The notes beneath the pieces are model-generated. The model worked only from the letters and a program-made list of their open reading frames with translations, did no database searches and was not told the origin of the DNA. Position numbers and translations under genes: made by a program. Positions 18,821 to 28,024 of a stretch of DNA of 64,000 nucleotides are shown here, in pieces (within the stretch, counting starts at the first letter, position 1; each line of letters begins with the position of its first letter). The stretch is from Kumtagia ephedrae (GTDB taxonomy: Bacteria > Pseudomonadota > Alphaproteobacteria > Rhizobiales > Rhizobiaceae): the NCBI RefSeq assembly GCF_003012745.1, contig NZ_PXYK01000007.1, positions 1 to 64,000 on the forward strand, in the 5' to 3' direction.

Positions 18821-19879
18821 TCAGCTCCGCGTCAGGCTGCGGCGGCGCCACTGGTCGAAGATCACCACCACCACGATGACCACGCCCTGGGCGATGCGCT
18901 GCCAGAACGGGCTGACGTCGAGCAGGTTGAGGCCGTTGCCGAGCACGCCGATGATGGCCGCGCCGACGATCGACCCGATGACGCCGCCCTCGCCGCCGAA
19001 CAGGTTGGTGCCGCCGATGACGACGGAGGCGATGGAGCGCAATTCCTCGCCTTCGGCCATCAGCGCGTTGGCCGAGTTCAGCCGTCCGACCAGGATGATG
19101 CCGCCGATCGCCGCAAGCAGGCCGGAGATCGCATAGGTAAGGATCTTGGTGCGGGCGATGCTGATACCGGAGGCGCGCGCCGCCTCGCGGTTGCCGCCGA
19201 CGGCATAAATGCTGCGGCCGAGCGCCGTGTAGCGCAGGATGTACCAGGCCACCGCGCCGCAGAGCAGCGCCAGCAGCGCGCTGACTGGCAGGCCGAACAG
19301 CTTGCCGCCGCCGACCCAGATCAGCGTCTCGGGAAGCTGGCGACCAGAATCGAAGGAGGGCACCGGCAGGCCGTCGGTGACCAGCAGCGCCATGCCGCGA
19401 AAGATGGTCATGGTACCGAGCGTGGCTATGAAGTCCGGGATCTTGAAGGTGGCGATGACCCAGCCGTTGAAGGCGCCGGCGACAAAGCCGATGCCGAGCC
19501 CGACAACGATCGCAAGGACCGGCGGCAGGAAGCCGATGTCGACACCGAACAGCACTAGCGGCGCGGTCAGCAGCACCGCGGCGATCGACGCCGACAGCGC
19601 CGCCACCGCGGCGACGGAGAGATCGATGCCGCCGGTCAGGATGACGAAGGTCTGTCCGACCGCGAGGATGGCTACGAAGGCGGTCTGGCGCGCTACGTTC
19701 GACAGGTTGTCGACCGTCAGGAAATTGGAGGTGGCGAGCGACAGGAACGCCATCAAGAGCACCAGCGCGATCAGCGGGCCGGCCTGGAAGAGCACCTGCC
19801 TGATGTTCGCCCTGCGCGATACGGCTGTTTCCGCAGACGCCGCCGCGCCGACCTTCGCCACTCCGGTCTGTTCAGTCAT
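18821..19879 (-). CDS. Sugar ABC transporter permease, RbsC type
   Basis: A 352-aa inner-membrane permease of the ribose/xylose (CUT2) class with about ten hydrophobic segments from residue 30 on. The family motif TFVILTGGIDLSVAAVAALS is at residues about 80-99, and the coupling segment GGNREAARASGISI contacts the ATPase. The ATG at 19879 is preferred over a GTG 9 bases upstream because of the AAAGGTG ribosome site. Last gene of the binding protein-ATPase-permease operon, 15 bp after the ATPase gene. Confidence 0.93.
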   Translation of the reverse strand: MTEQTGVAKVGAAASAETAVSRRANIRQVLFQAGPLIALVLLMAFLSLATSNFLTVDNLSNVARQTAFVAILAVGQTFVILTGGIDLSVAAVAALSASIAAVLLTAPLVLFGVDIGFLPPVLAIVVGLGIGFVAGAFNGWVIATFKIPDFIATLGTMTIFRGMALLVTDGLPVPSFDSGRQLPETLIWVGGGKLFGLPVSALLALLCGAVAWYILRYTALGRSIYAVGGNREAARASGISIARTKILTYAISGLLAAIGGIILVGRLNSANALMAEGEELRSIASVVIGGTNLFGGEGGVIGSIVGAAIIGVLGNGLNLLDVSPFWQRIAQGVVIVVVVIFDQWRRRSLTRS

Positions 19880-19894
19880 ATCCGACACCTTTTT

Positions 19895-21379
19895 CTAACT
19901 TGCGTGCCGCAGCAGGTTCTCCTGCGACAATTGTTCCCGCGGCAGTTCCGCCGATAGCCGCCCGTGCCGCATCACCAGCACGCGGTCGGCCATGCCGATC
20001 AGCTCGTTGAGCTCCGACGATATCATCAGGATGGAAGCACCGTCCGCCACAAGCCGGCTCATCAGCGCGAACACCTCGGCCTTGGCGCCGACATCGATGC
20101 CGCGCGTCGGCTCGTCGAAGATGAGGATTTTGGCGCCGCTCGACATCCAGCGCGCAAGGATCACCTTCTGCTGGTTGCCGCCGCTGAAGAACATCAGCCG
20201 GTGCGCCAGCGAGGCCGGCCGCACGCGCAGCTCCCTGACATAGCGCTCGCTCTCCGTGCGCTCGCGCTTGAGATCCAGCCGCGACAGCAGGCTGCGCCCG
20301 GAAAGCCAGGACAGGCTGAGATTGGGCCCGACCGGCTGCATCGGCACGAGACTCTGGCGGCGGTCGCGCGAGATCAGGCCGAGACCGGCGGCGATCGCGT
20401 CGGAGGAATAGCGGAAATGCACCGGCCGGCCGTCGACCTCTATCGTGCCGGACTTCAGATCCTGCAGGCCGAAGAGTGCTGCGGCGATCTCCGCCTGCCC
20501 TGCCCCCATCAGGCCGTAGACGCCCAGAATCTCGCCGCGATGCAGGGTGAAGGAAATGTCCTTCAGCGTCTTGCCGGAAGCAAGCCGGTCGACCGAGAGC
20601 GTCGGCTTGCCGCGCTCCACCTTCACCTTGGGGAACTGGTCGGCGAGGCTGTGGCCGACCATCATGCCGATCACCGTCTCCTCGTCGGCCTTGTCGGCCG
20701 GCAGCGTGTCAATGACGATACCGTCACGCAGCACGGTGACGCGGTCGGCGATCATCGGGATCTCGGAGAGGTGGTGGGAGATGTAGATCATGCCGTGGCC
20801 GCGCTGTTTGAGCCGGCGGATGACGTCGAACAGACGGCTGCGCTCGCCGTCGGACAGCGCCGATGTCGGCTCGTCGAGCAGGAGGATGCGCGGCCCGCGC
20901 TCCAGCACGCGGGTGATCTCGACCAGCTGCTGCTCGGCCACTTCCAGACGGCGCACCTCGGTCGCCGGATCGATGGTGACGCCGAGCGCCGCCAATGCGC
21001 GCCGCGCCTCGGCATGCGCCTTGCCCCAGTCGATCTTGCCGAGCGGACCGCGCGGCATGCGGCCGAGAAAGATATTCTCGGTGACGCTCAGCGCCGGCAC
21101 CAGGCTGAGCTCCTGATGGACGAGGCCGATGCCGAGTTCGGCTGCGAGTTCCGGGGTAAGCGTCGACACGGTGCGGTCGCCGATGGTGATCGTGCCGCCG
21201 GTCGCCTGGTACTCGCCGGCAAGAATCTTCATCAGCGTCGACTTGCCGGCGCCGTTCTCGCCGAGCAGCACCTGCACCTCGCCGGCGCGGACGTCGAGCG
21301 AGATCGATTTCAGCGCAAGCACGCCCGGAAAGCGCTTCTCGATCCTGTCGAGCTTCAAGAGTATCTTATGGTCGCTCAC
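19895..21379 (-). CDS. Sugar ABC transporter ATPase, RbsA/MglA type (two nucleotide-binding domains)
   Basis: A 494-aa double ATPase of a CUT2 importer. The N-terminal half has Walker A GENGAGKST, a VAEQQLVEI-type signature and Walker B RILLLDEPTSAL. The C-terminal half has the degenerate Walker A position (GLMGAGQAE) usual for this family, signature FSGGNQQKV and ILIFDEPTRGIDVG. The GTG start at 21379 gives the standard length; the frame is open upstream as an unrelated extension. Functions with the permease at 18821 and binding protein at 21511. Confidence 0.95.
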   Translation of the reverse strand: MSDHKILLKLDRIEKRFPGVLALKSISLDVRAGEVQVLLGENGAGKSTLMKILAGEYQATGGTITIGDRTVSTLTPELAAELGIGLVHQELSLVPALSVTENIFLGRMPRGPLGKIDWGKAHAEARRALAALGVTIDPATEVRRLEVAEQQLVEITRVLERGPRILLLDEPTSALSDGERSRLFDVIRRLKQRGHGMIYISHHLSEIPMIADRVTVLRDGIVIDTLPADKADEETVIGMMVGHSLADQFPKVKVERGKPTLSVDRLASGKTLKDISFTLHRGEILGVYGLMGAGQAEIAAALFGLQDLKSGTIEVDGRPVHFRYSSDAIAAGLGLISRDRRQSLVPMQPVGPNLSLSWLSGRSLLSRLDLKRERTESERYVRELRVRPASLAHRLMFFSGGNQQKVILARWMSSGAKILIFDEPTRGIDVGAKAEVFALMSRLVADGASILMISSELNELIGMADRVLVMRHGRLSAELPREQLSQENLLRHAS

Positions 21380-21409
21380 GTCCTCGTCCCGATCCTGCGG
21401 CAACAGGAA

Positions 21410-21442
21410 CGCATCGGCCGCCGCCGGAGGGGCGCCGATGCG
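21410..21442 (-). other. Stem-loop between binding-protein and ATPase genes
   Basis: Arms CGCATCGGC/GCCGATGCG (9 bp, 21410-21418 and 21434-21442) around a 15-base GC-rich loop, with no T-run. Hairpins at this place in ABC operons usually protect the binding-protein mRNA from decay and lower ATPase expression. Inferred role. Confidence 0.4.
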
Positions 21443-21510
21443 AATGCCTGCCGGTCTGCGTGCGGTCAGGCGGAGCGGATGGTTCCACCCCGCCCGTCCT
21501 GGGAGTGGGC

Positions 21511-22695
21511 TCAGCCGCCCTTCTTGCAGTTCGTCCTGATCGCCGCCCAGTCGATCGCCTCGAGCTTGGGATCGGGATAGAAGTTGCGGGCATTCACCTG
21601 GTAGACGGTGCGCGGGCGGATATCGAAAGTCTTGTCGACCTCGATGCCGCAGGCGAGTTCGACCGCGAACTTGGTGCCGAACCAGCCCCAATCGGCGAAG
21701 CCATGCGTCGTCTCGGCGATCATCTTGCCTTCAGCGATGCGGTCCACCGATTCCGGCGTCACATCGTTGGTGAAGATCGCAACCTTGGCATCGCCGACGG
21801 TGGCGCCGTCCTCGACCGTTTCCAGCCGTCCCTGCGAGCCGGCCACCAGCATGGCGCCGAGACCCATCTCGTTGGACGCCGCCCAGATGAAGTCGAGATT
21901 GCCCGGATTGGCCTGCAGGATGTCCTCGGCGCAGCGCGTGCCCTTCTCGCGGTTCCAGTCGCCGGCGCAGGTGTTGCCGACGATCTCGATGCCCGGGAAC
22001 TGCTTCAGCACCTCGCGGAAACCGTTGAGGCGGGCAGTCGAGAAGAAACCGCCGGCGACGCCTTCGATGATGGCGCCGCGCGCCTTGATCTTGGCCTTGT
22101 CCTCGTCGGACATTTTTGACGCGAGATCCTTCCAGAAGGCTAGGTCCAGATAGGTCTCCGGCGTGACCTCGACCTTGTCGCCAGCACCCAGCACGCCCGG
22201 CCCGCCGAAATAGTCGACCACCGAATAGGCACTGACCTCGGCGCCCTGGGTGTTGTCGAAGCCTATATAAGAAGAGACGTCGACGCCTTCGATCGGCTCG
22301 AGCAGGTTGACGACGATGACCGGGATGCCGGCTTCGCGGGCGCGGATGAGCGCCGGCTTGACGGTCGCCACCTCGGCCGGCGAGACGGCGATGACGTCGA
22401 CGCCGCGCTGGATCATGTCCTCGATGATGCTGACCTGCTCGGCGAAGGCCGTCGGGCTGGTGGGCGAGCGGGTGAGCACCTGCACGTTGAAGCCGTGCTG
22501 GTTGGCGTCCTTGGCGGCCAGCTCGAAGAAGTTGGTGGCCGTCTTGAAGACGCCGGTGATGTCCGGCGGCACCCAGCCGATGGTGACGTCGACCGGGGCG
22601 TCCTGCGCCGAAGCCGGCAGGACCGCCGCCGAAAGACCGAGCGCCAGCGCGGTCGAGGCAGCCAGCGATGTCAGTTTCGAAAGATGTTTCCTCAT
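21511..22695 (-). CDS. Periplasmic sugar-binding protein, ribose-binding (Peripla_BP_4) type
   Basis: A 394-aa secreted protein. A signal peptide (MRKHLSKLTSLAASTALALG..PASA, cut near residue 27) precedes the mature VDVTIGWVPPDITGVFKTA. Both lobes of the CUT2 binding fold are visible (QVSIIEDMIQRGVDVIAVSP; GIPVIVVNLLEP; IWAASNEMGLGAMLVA). The start follows GGGAGGCAATCC. First gene of the transport operon, with two candidate RpiR operators upstream. The ligand is unknown; the mature N-terminus lacks features that would identify ribose, xylose or polyols. Confidence 0.92.
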   Translation of the reverse strand: MRKHLSKLTSLAASTALALGLSAAVLPASAQDAPVDVTIGWVPPDITGVFKTATNFFELAAKDANQHGFNVQVLTRSPTSPTAFAEQVSIIEDMIQRGVDVIAVSPAEVATVKPALIRAREAGIPVIVVNLLEPIEGVDVSSYIGFDNTQGAEVSAYSVVDYFGGPGVLGAGDKVEVTPETYLDLAFWKDLASKMSDEDKAKIKARGAIIEGVAGGFFSTARLNGFREVLKQFPGIEIVGNTCAGDWNREKGTRCAEDILQANPGNLDFIWAASNEMGLGAMLVAGSQGRLETVEDGATVGDAKVAIFTNDVTPESVDRIAEGKMIAETTHGFADWGWFGTKFAVELACGIEVDKTFDIRPRTVYQVNARNFYPDPKLEAIDWAAIRTNCKKGG

Positions 22696-22790
22696 GGATT
22701 GCCTCCCAAAGCGAGACCGGCGGCAGCCGGGCACGCATCAACCGGCGCTCCTCCATGGGCGCCTTCTTTTGGATGCTAACAGGGCATTTT

Positions 22791-22805
22791 TGTAATTCAA
22801 CTACA
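22791..22805. promoter_or_regulatory. Candidate RpiR operator, transport operon, proximal
   Basis: TGTAATTCAACTACA, 15 bp, a TGTA-N7-TACA palindrome centred 103 bp before the binding-protein start. On the minus strand it is followed by AAAAATGCC, a flank shared in part with the other proximal sites. It resembles HexR-type RpiR operators. Confidence 0.6.
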
Positions 22806-23068
22806 TTCTTTGCGGTGACCCGATTATCCATGACCGTGCCAGGCAGGCCGCGCCAGGCGCAGGCGGCATCCCTCGGAGACGGCTCCAAGAAAACGAAAGA
22901 AATTTCTTTTTGGTTTTGGACGGCTACCTAGTAATTCTGGACAAATGCTTATCATGGAATGAATTTCACATAATCGGATTGGCGCCCGACGGGCCCGGTC
23001 CGCTGGTCATCGAGAATGCGTCGACAATTTCCGGTCCGGCCTTTGATTACCGGGCTGCCGCAAGCTTC

Positions 23069-23083
23069 TGTAGTTTAGCTACA
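23069..23083. promoter_or_regulatory. Candidate RpiR operator, transport operon, distal
   Basis: TGTAGTTTAGCTACA, 15 bp, same palindrome type, 278 bp (centre to centre) upstream of the proximal site and about 100 bp downstream of the SDR stop codon. The rest of 22696-23183 holds no gene. Confidence 0.6.
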
Positions 23084-23183
23084 CGATCCGGAACGTGACG
23101 GTGTCACGCGACGTCGCCATGATCCTGACCGGCGTGCGACGGCCGCAGGGGTGCCGGGTGAAGCCGGCATCCCGCTTCCCCGG

Positions 23184-23942
23184 CTAGAAACCGCCGACGA
23201 CGAAGCCGCCGTCCACCGGCAGGTCGGTGCCGGTGATGAAGGCCGCGGCCGGCGAGGACAGGAACAACGCGGTGCCGACCAGGTCGTCGACCGTGCCCCA
23301 GCGCTTAAGTGCCGAGCGCGCCGCGATCTTCTCGGCCGGTACGGGATCGGTCCACAGGCCCTTGGTCATGTCGGTCTTGTGGTAGCCGGGCGAGATGGCG
23401 TTGACGCGGATGCCGTCCGGGCCGAAGGCATGGGCGAGATGGCGGGTGAGGCCGAGCACGCCGGTCTTGCTGGCGCCGTAGGCCGGGACCAGCGGATCGC
23501 TGACATAGCTCAGCATCGAGGCGATGTTGATGATCGAGCCGCGCGAAGCCTTCAGCAGCGGCAGCGCCGCCATGGCGAAGCGCATCTGACTGTTCAGGTT
23601 GACGTCGATGACCTCGATATAGGTGTCGTCCTCGAACTCGGCCTCCGGCCGCGCGATGCCGGCGCCGTTCACCAGCACGTCCAACTTGTCGAGACCGGCG
23701 ACGAAGCGCTTGATGGCGGCGGGATCGCGCACGTCGACGCGCTCGAAGCGGATGCCCTTGTTCTCGGCCCTGGCGCGCTCGGCCGACAGCTTCTGCTCGG
23801 AACTGCCCAGCGCGATCACCGAACCGCCTAGGCGGGCAAAACCCTGCGCGATCGCCAGGCCGATGCCGCTCGACCCGCCGGTGACGAGGATGGCCTTGCC
23901 CGCGAACAGGCCGGGGCGGAAGCTGCCGATGATGTCCTGCAT
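23184..23942 (-). CDS. Short-chain dehydrogenase/reductase (sugar or polyol oxidoreductase)
   Basis: A 252-aa classical SDR. The cofactor motif TGGSSGIG is at residues about 22-29, NGAGI replaces the usual NNAG, and the catalytic Ser-Tyr-Lys are in NIASMLSYVSDPLVPAYGASK. The C-terminal FITGTDLPVDGGFVVGGF is typical. The start follows AGGAGGAAATC. It is the last gene of the deoC-kinase-kinase-SDR operon, 55 bp after the first kinase. Related SDRs oxidise sugar acids or polyols; a similar SDR is found in block 2 (46669). Confidence 0.88.
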   Translation of the reverse strand: MQDIIGSFRPGLFAGKAILVTGGSSGIGLAIAQGFARLGGSVIALGSSEQKLSAERARAENKGIRFERVDVRDPAAIKRFVAGLDKLDVLVNGAGIARPEAEFEDDTYIEVIDVNLNSQMRFAMAALPLLKASRGSIINIASMLSYVSDPLVPAYGASKTGVLGLTRHLAHAFGPDGIRVNAISPGYHKTDMTKGLWTDPVPAEKIAARSALKRWGTVDDLVGTALFLSSPAAAFITGTDLPVDGGFVVGGF

Positions 23943-23997
23943 GATTTCCTCCTGAAGACGTGCGTGTCTTTGAATGTGGGTCAGCGCGGCGGGCGGC

Positions 23998-25521
23998 CTA
24001 TTCCACGGCGGTGCGCGTCGCGGCGGTGAGCGCATCGATGTCGTCGTAAAGCGCCTGGCTGTGGTGGTAGAGCTTGTCGAAGACCGGCTGCATCAGCCGA
24101 TAGGTCTCGACCCAGCGCGGATCGGGGAGAATCTCCTCGGCATAGCCGACGAAGTTTTCGGCCGCCTGCTCCACCCGGCCGAAGCGGCCGATGGCGGTGG
24201 CCGCCATGGCAGCGCAGCCGACGATGCCGCATTCCGGCTCCTTCGGAACGAGAATCGGAATGCCGTAGATGCTCGCCTTGATCTGCAGCCAGAGTTTTGT
24301 CCGCGCGCCGCCGCCTGCGGCCACGACACGCTCCAGCGGCTTGCCCGACGCTGTTTCCATGATGCGGATGTGGCGTGCCACGGCGAAGGCGATGCCTTCA
24401 AGGATGGACCGGTGCAGGTGCTCCATGCCGTGAGCGGCGCCAAGGCCGAAGAACTGGGCACGGGCGTTGCGGTGTTTTCCCAACCGCTCGCCGGTGAGGA
24501 AAGGCAGGAAGAACAGCGCGTCCGAGCCGGCCGGCGCGGTTGCCGCGCGCGCCACGATCTCGTCATAGGAGAGTTTTCGGTCGTGGAAGGCGCGGCGCGC
24601 CCAGCGCATGCCGTCGCCGCCGGTCTCCAGCAGCACGAACGGCGCCCAGTTGCCTTCGATCGTCGCGACGTTGGAGATTTCCGGATCGAGCAGCGGCTTT
24701 TCCGCGATCGCGGTGACGATCGCGCCGGTGCCGGTGCTGTCGGAGCCGACGCCAGGCCGGCAGACGCCGGAGCCGAGGATCGCCACGGGATAGTCGGCGC
24801 CGCCGACCAGCACCGGCGTGCCGGCGCGCAATCCGGTCTCGCCGGCCGCAGTCCCGGTTACCGCGCCGATGATCTCGAGGGGATCGCGGATGGGCGGCAG
24901 CTTTGCGCGGTCGAGCCCCATGCGGTCGATGATGGGCTGCGACCAGTCGCGCCTCTCAGGGTTCATCAGGAAGGAGCAGGAAGCGTCGCCGGTATCCATG
25001 GCGATTTCGCCGGTCAGCCGGTAGTTGACGTAGTCCTTCGGCATCAGCATGACGGCGCTCCGCCGATAGGCCTCCGCCTCGTTGTCGCGCAGCCACTGCA
25101 GCTTGAAGCCCGGCCAGGCCGGCGTCGGCGTGTTGCCGCTTTCGGCGAGATAGCTGTCGGGCTCGTTTTCTTCCTCGAAGCGCCGCACCAGGTCGATCGA
25201 GCGCTTGTCGTTCCACAGCGGCGCTGCCTCGCGCGTCAGCGCGCCATTGGCGTCGAGCAGCACGACGCCGTGCATCTGCCCGCAGACGCAGACCGCGGCG
25301 ATGCGCTCGCGCGCATTGTCGACCCGGTCGAGCACGGCTGCGATGCTGAAGCGCGCGCCTTCCCACCAGTCGGCGGGACGCTGCTCGGCCCAGCCGAAGG
25401 CCGGCACGATCTGGTCGTGCTCGCGCGCGGCGATTTCGAGGATTTTTCCCTGCATGTCGACCAGCGCGGCGCGCACGCTGCCGGTCCCGACGTCGACGGC
25501 AAGCAGCAGATCGGTGGTCAT
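23998..25521 (-). CDS. FGGY-family carbohydrate kinase A
   Basis: A 507-aa kinase of the FGGY family, which phosphorylates sugars, ketoses or polyols using ATP. The N-terminal phosphate-binding loop LLLAVDVGTGSVRAALVD and the segment AVCVCGQMHGVVLLD are typical. The catalytic Asp is in GGADYPVAILGSG, and the C-terminal adenosine motif is VAAGGGARTKLWLQ. ATG with GGAGGC ribosome site; the frame is open upstream without homology. It lies 19 bp after kinase B. Two unlike kinases in one operon suggest either two related substrates or two stages of one pathway. Confidence 0.92.
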   Translation of the reverse strand: MTTDLLLAVDVGTGSVRAALVDMQGKILEIAAREHDQIVPAFGWAEQRPADWWEGARFSIAAVLDRVDNARERIAAVCVCGQMHGVVLLDANGALTREAAPLWNDKRSIDLVRRFEEENEPDSYLAESGNTPTPAWPGFKLQWLRDNEAEAYRRSAVMLMPKDYVNYRLTGEIAMDTGDASCSFLMNPERRDWSQPIIDRMGLDRAKLPPIRDPLEIIGAVTGTAAGETGLRAGTPVLVGGADYPVAILGSGVCRPGVGSDSTGTGAIVTAIAEKPLLDPEISNVATIEGNWAPFVLLETGGDGMRWARRAFHDRKLSYDEIVARAATAPAGSDALFFLPFLTGERLGKHRNARAQFFGLGAAHGMEHLHRSILEGIAFAVARHIRIMETASGKPLERVVAAGGGARTKLWLQIKASIYGIPILVPKEPECGIVGCAAMAATAIGRFGRVEQAAENFVGYAEEILPDPRWVETYRLMQPVFDKLYHHSQALYDDIDALTAATRTAVE

Positions 25522-25540
25522 GCCTCCTCCTTTCCGTCCC

Positions 25541-27088
25541 CTACTGCGACACCGTGCGCAGCGCCGACAGTGGTCCCGACAATTCGGCCTGCTGACGCGC
25601 GGCAACCCGGTAGGCGGCCAGAGCCGCCTCATAGACGGGCGCCGCCTCGACGTCCGGCCGGGTGCGGTCCTCGGCGACATGCAGGCCGCGGATCGGCTCG
25701 AAGTCCGGCCAGGCGCCCATGCCGACCAGAGCCAGCCCGGCCGCGCCGAGTGCTGCCGCTTGCTGATCTACGCCGGTTTTCAGGATCGTGCAGCCGAAGA
25801 CATCCGCAAAAATATGACGCCACACGGCGCTGCGCGCTCCGCCGCCGACCATGATCATCTCGTCGCGGATCGGCGTCATGCGCCGCAATTCGTCCAACGC
25901 CACGCGCAGGCCGAGCGCGATGCCTTCCAGGGTCGCGCGCATGATGTCGGCGCGGCCGTGCTGCAGGTCGAGGCCGACGAATCCGCCTCGCACCGCGGGC
26001 CCGCCCTCGAAACTGGTACCACCGCCCAACGTCGGGACGAACAGCAGCCCCCGAGCGCCGCACGGCGCGGCAAGCGCCAGTTCGGTCAACGCCTCGTGCA
26101 CGTCGCGGCCTTCCACGATTGCGCGGGCCTCGATATCGGCCATGAGATTCTCACGCACCCAGTTGACGCTGGTGCCCGAGGAGAAGATCGACGTGGCCGA
26201 GATGAACATGCCCGGCACCACATGGGCGAAGGCATAGGGTCTCACCACGTCGTCGAGCAGCGGCTCGGCTGACGACACGGTGAGCCAGCTCGACGAACCC
26301 ATAGAGCTGAAGGCGTCGCCCTCGCCGAAGGTGGAGGCGCCGAGTGCCATGCAGCTGTTGTCGACGCCGCCCGCAACCACCTTCACGCCAGGCGGCAGGC
26401 CGAACTCATCGGCGATGTCCGGCAGCACCTCGCCGACCACATCGGTCGAGGCGACGATCTCCGGCAGCAGATTTCCGTCGAGCCCGGCGGCCGCAAGCAA
26501 TTTGGTGGAATAGCACCCTGCCCTCAGATCATAGACGCCGGTGCCCGAGGCATAGGACTGGTCGGTGGCGATGCGACCGGTGAGCCGATAGTTGATGAAA
26601 TCCTTGGTGCCGACGATCCAGCGCGTGCGGGCAAAGGCGTCGGGCGCGTTGCGGCGCAGCCAGAGGATCTTGAAAAGCGTATAGAGCGGTGCCGGAAAGC
26701 CGTTGCCGGTCGTGTGATACCAGGCGGAGCGGTCGACCGATTCAAAGAATGTTTCGGCCTCCGCTTCCGCCCGGCCGTCCGACCAGATCGGCACAAAGTC
26801 CTGCAGAAGCTCGCCGCTTTCCGAAAGCGGCACGCAGCCGAGGCTGTGGCCGGACAGCGCGATGGCGCCGATCGAAGCTGCCTCGACACCCGGCTCCGCG
26901 AGCAGCGCTTTCAGGCTTTCGACGACAGCATTCCACCAGTCGAGCGGGCGCTGCTCATGGCGCGACCGCGAGGGGTAGAAGGTCTGGTAGGAAACGATCC
27001 GTTCGGCCACGCAGCTTCCATCCGGGCGGAAGATGGCGGCCTTGACCCCGCCCGTTCCCAGATCGAATGCCGCAACGGTCTTCGACAT
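25541..27088 (-). CDS. FGGY-family carbohydrate kinase B
   Basis: A 515-aa FGGY kinase distinct from its neighbour. Phosphate loop VAAFDLGTGGVKAAIF, substrate segment IGAIALSGHSLGCVPL, catalytic Asp in AGGVDNSCMALGAS, and C-terminal MVGGGARSAVWRHIFADVF. The His-Ser-Leu after SG, in place of the usual QMHG, points to a different substrate pocket from kinase A. Start at 27088 with GGAGGAAAGAGC. It follows deoC by 26 bp. Confidence 0.92.
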   Translation of the reverse strand: MSKTVAAFDLGTGGVKAAIFRPDGSCVAERIVSYQTFYPSRSRHEQRPLDWWNAVVESLKALLAEPGVEAASIGAIALSGHSLGCVPLSESGELLQDFVPIWSDGRAEAEAETFFESVDRSAWYHTTGNGFPAPLYTLFKILWLRRNAPDAFARTRWIVGTKDFINYRLTGRIATDQSYASGTGVYDLRAGCYSTKLLAAAGLDGNLLPEIVASTDVVGEVLPDIADEFGLPPGVKVVAGGVDNSCMALGASTFGEGDAFSSMGSSSWLTVSSAEPLLDDVVRPYAFAHVVPGMFISATSIFSSGTSVNWVRENLMADIEARAIVEGRDVHEALTELALAAPCGARGLLFVPTLGGGTSFEGGPAVRGGFVGLDLQHGRADIMRATLEGIALGLRVALDELRRMTPIRDEMIMVGGGARSAVWRHIFADVFGCTILKTGVDQQAAALGAAGLALVGMGAWPDFEPIRGLHVAEDRTRPDVEAAPVYEAALAAYRVAARQQAELSGPLSALRTVSQ

Positions 27089-27114
27089 GCTCTTTCCTCC
27101 CGCCCGAAACGTGC

Positions 27115-27858
27115 TCAGGCAGCGACGCCGGCGATCTCCAGGCGGCCGCCCGGCAAGGCGGCGCACTGGCGGACCAGATCGACCGCGACTTTTGTGTTGA
27201 TGCCGAAGCGGGTGACGCCGAGACGGACCATGTCGGCGATTGTCTCGAGGCTGCGGATGCCGCCGGACGCCTTCACCTCCACGGCATCGCCGACCGTGTC
27301 GACGATGAGGCGGATATTTTCGGGCGTGGTGGCACTGGGCGTCCAGCCGGTACCGGTCTTGACGAAGGCCGCGCCGCTGCCGGCGACGATCTTGGCTCCG
27401 GCACGGATTTCCTCGTCGGTCAGATGCGCGAGTTCCAGGATGACCTTCAGCGGCACCGGAGCGATCGCCTCGACCACGGCGCGGATGTCGGCCTCGACAT
27501 AGGCGAGGTCACCCGACTTCAGCCGGCCGACATTGATCATCATGTCGACCTCTTCCGCCCCATCGACGACGAGGCCGACGGCCTCGGCTGCCTTGGTGCG
27601 GGTGGTGTGGCCGCCGGAGGGGAAGCCGACGGGACCGCCGATCATGGTGGCGCCGCCGCGCGGCAGCAGCGAGCGCAGCAGCGGCACGAAATGCGGCAGG
27701 ACATGCGCGGCGATGAAGCCGTGCTCGGCGGCGATGCGCGCCAGCTCGCGCACGTCCTCTTCCCGGTGAAACGCCTGGACGGCGCTGATGTCGATCAGCG
27801 CGGCGAGATTGCGGGCTTCGAGATGAGCCGGCAGGCCCGGTCGGATGGATGTGGACAC
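27115..27858 (-). CDS. deoC: Deoxyribose-phosphate aldolase, short bacterial type
   Basis: A 247-aa TIM-barrel aldolase that splits 2-deoxyribose 5-phosphate (or a related keto sugar phosphate) to glyceraldehyde 3-phosphate and an aldehyde. The Schiff-base Lys is in GAAFVKTGTGWTPS and the second Lys in AVEVKASGGIRSLE. GTG start with a GGAGTGAGG ribosome site; an RpiR-type operator is centred 54 bp upstream. First gene of deoC-kinase B-kinase A-SDR. In this setting the true substrate may not be deoxyribose 5-phosphate. A second, unlike DeoC lies at 55169. Confidence 0.92.
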   Translation of the reverse strand: MSTSIRPGLPAHLEARNLAALIDISAVQAFHREEDVRELARIAAEHGFIAAHVLPHFVPLLRSLLPRGGATMIGGPVGFPSGGHTTRTKAAEAVGLVVDGAEEVDMMINVGRLKSGDLAYVEADIRAVVEAIAPVPLKVILELAHLTDEEIRAGAKIVAGSGAAFVKTGTGWTPSATTPENIRLIVDTVGDAVEVKASGGIRSLETIADMVRLGVTRFGINTKVAVDLVRQCAALPGGRLEIAGVAA

Positions 27859-27904
27859 GCCTCACTCCCTGGCGTTACTGGCCGGCAGGCCAATGCGTGA
27901 TTTT

Positions 27905-27919
27905 TGTAGCAACGCTACA
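27905..27919. promoter_or_regulatory. Candidate RpiR operator, deoC operon, proximal
   Basis: TGTAGCAACGCTACA: perfect 6-bp arms around AAC, the best palindrome of the set, centred 54 bp before the deoC start. The minus-strand flank AAAAATC matches the other proximal sites. Confidence 0.65.
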
Positions 27920-27999
27920 GATATGTCAACGTTTCCGGCGCGATACTGACTGATCCAGGCTTCGCGCTACCAACGAGCCGGCACCTCCCCTCCAGGGTT

Positions 28000-28014
28000 T
28001 GTACCTAGAGTACA
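28000..28014. promoter_or_regulatory. Candidate RpiR operator, deoC operon, distal
   Basis: TGTACCTAGAGTACA: TGTA-N7-TACA with 5-bp arms, 11 bp after the rpiR stop and 95 bp (centre to centre) from the proximal site, close to nine helical turns. Confidence 0.5.
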
Positions 28015-28024
28015 CGATCATCGC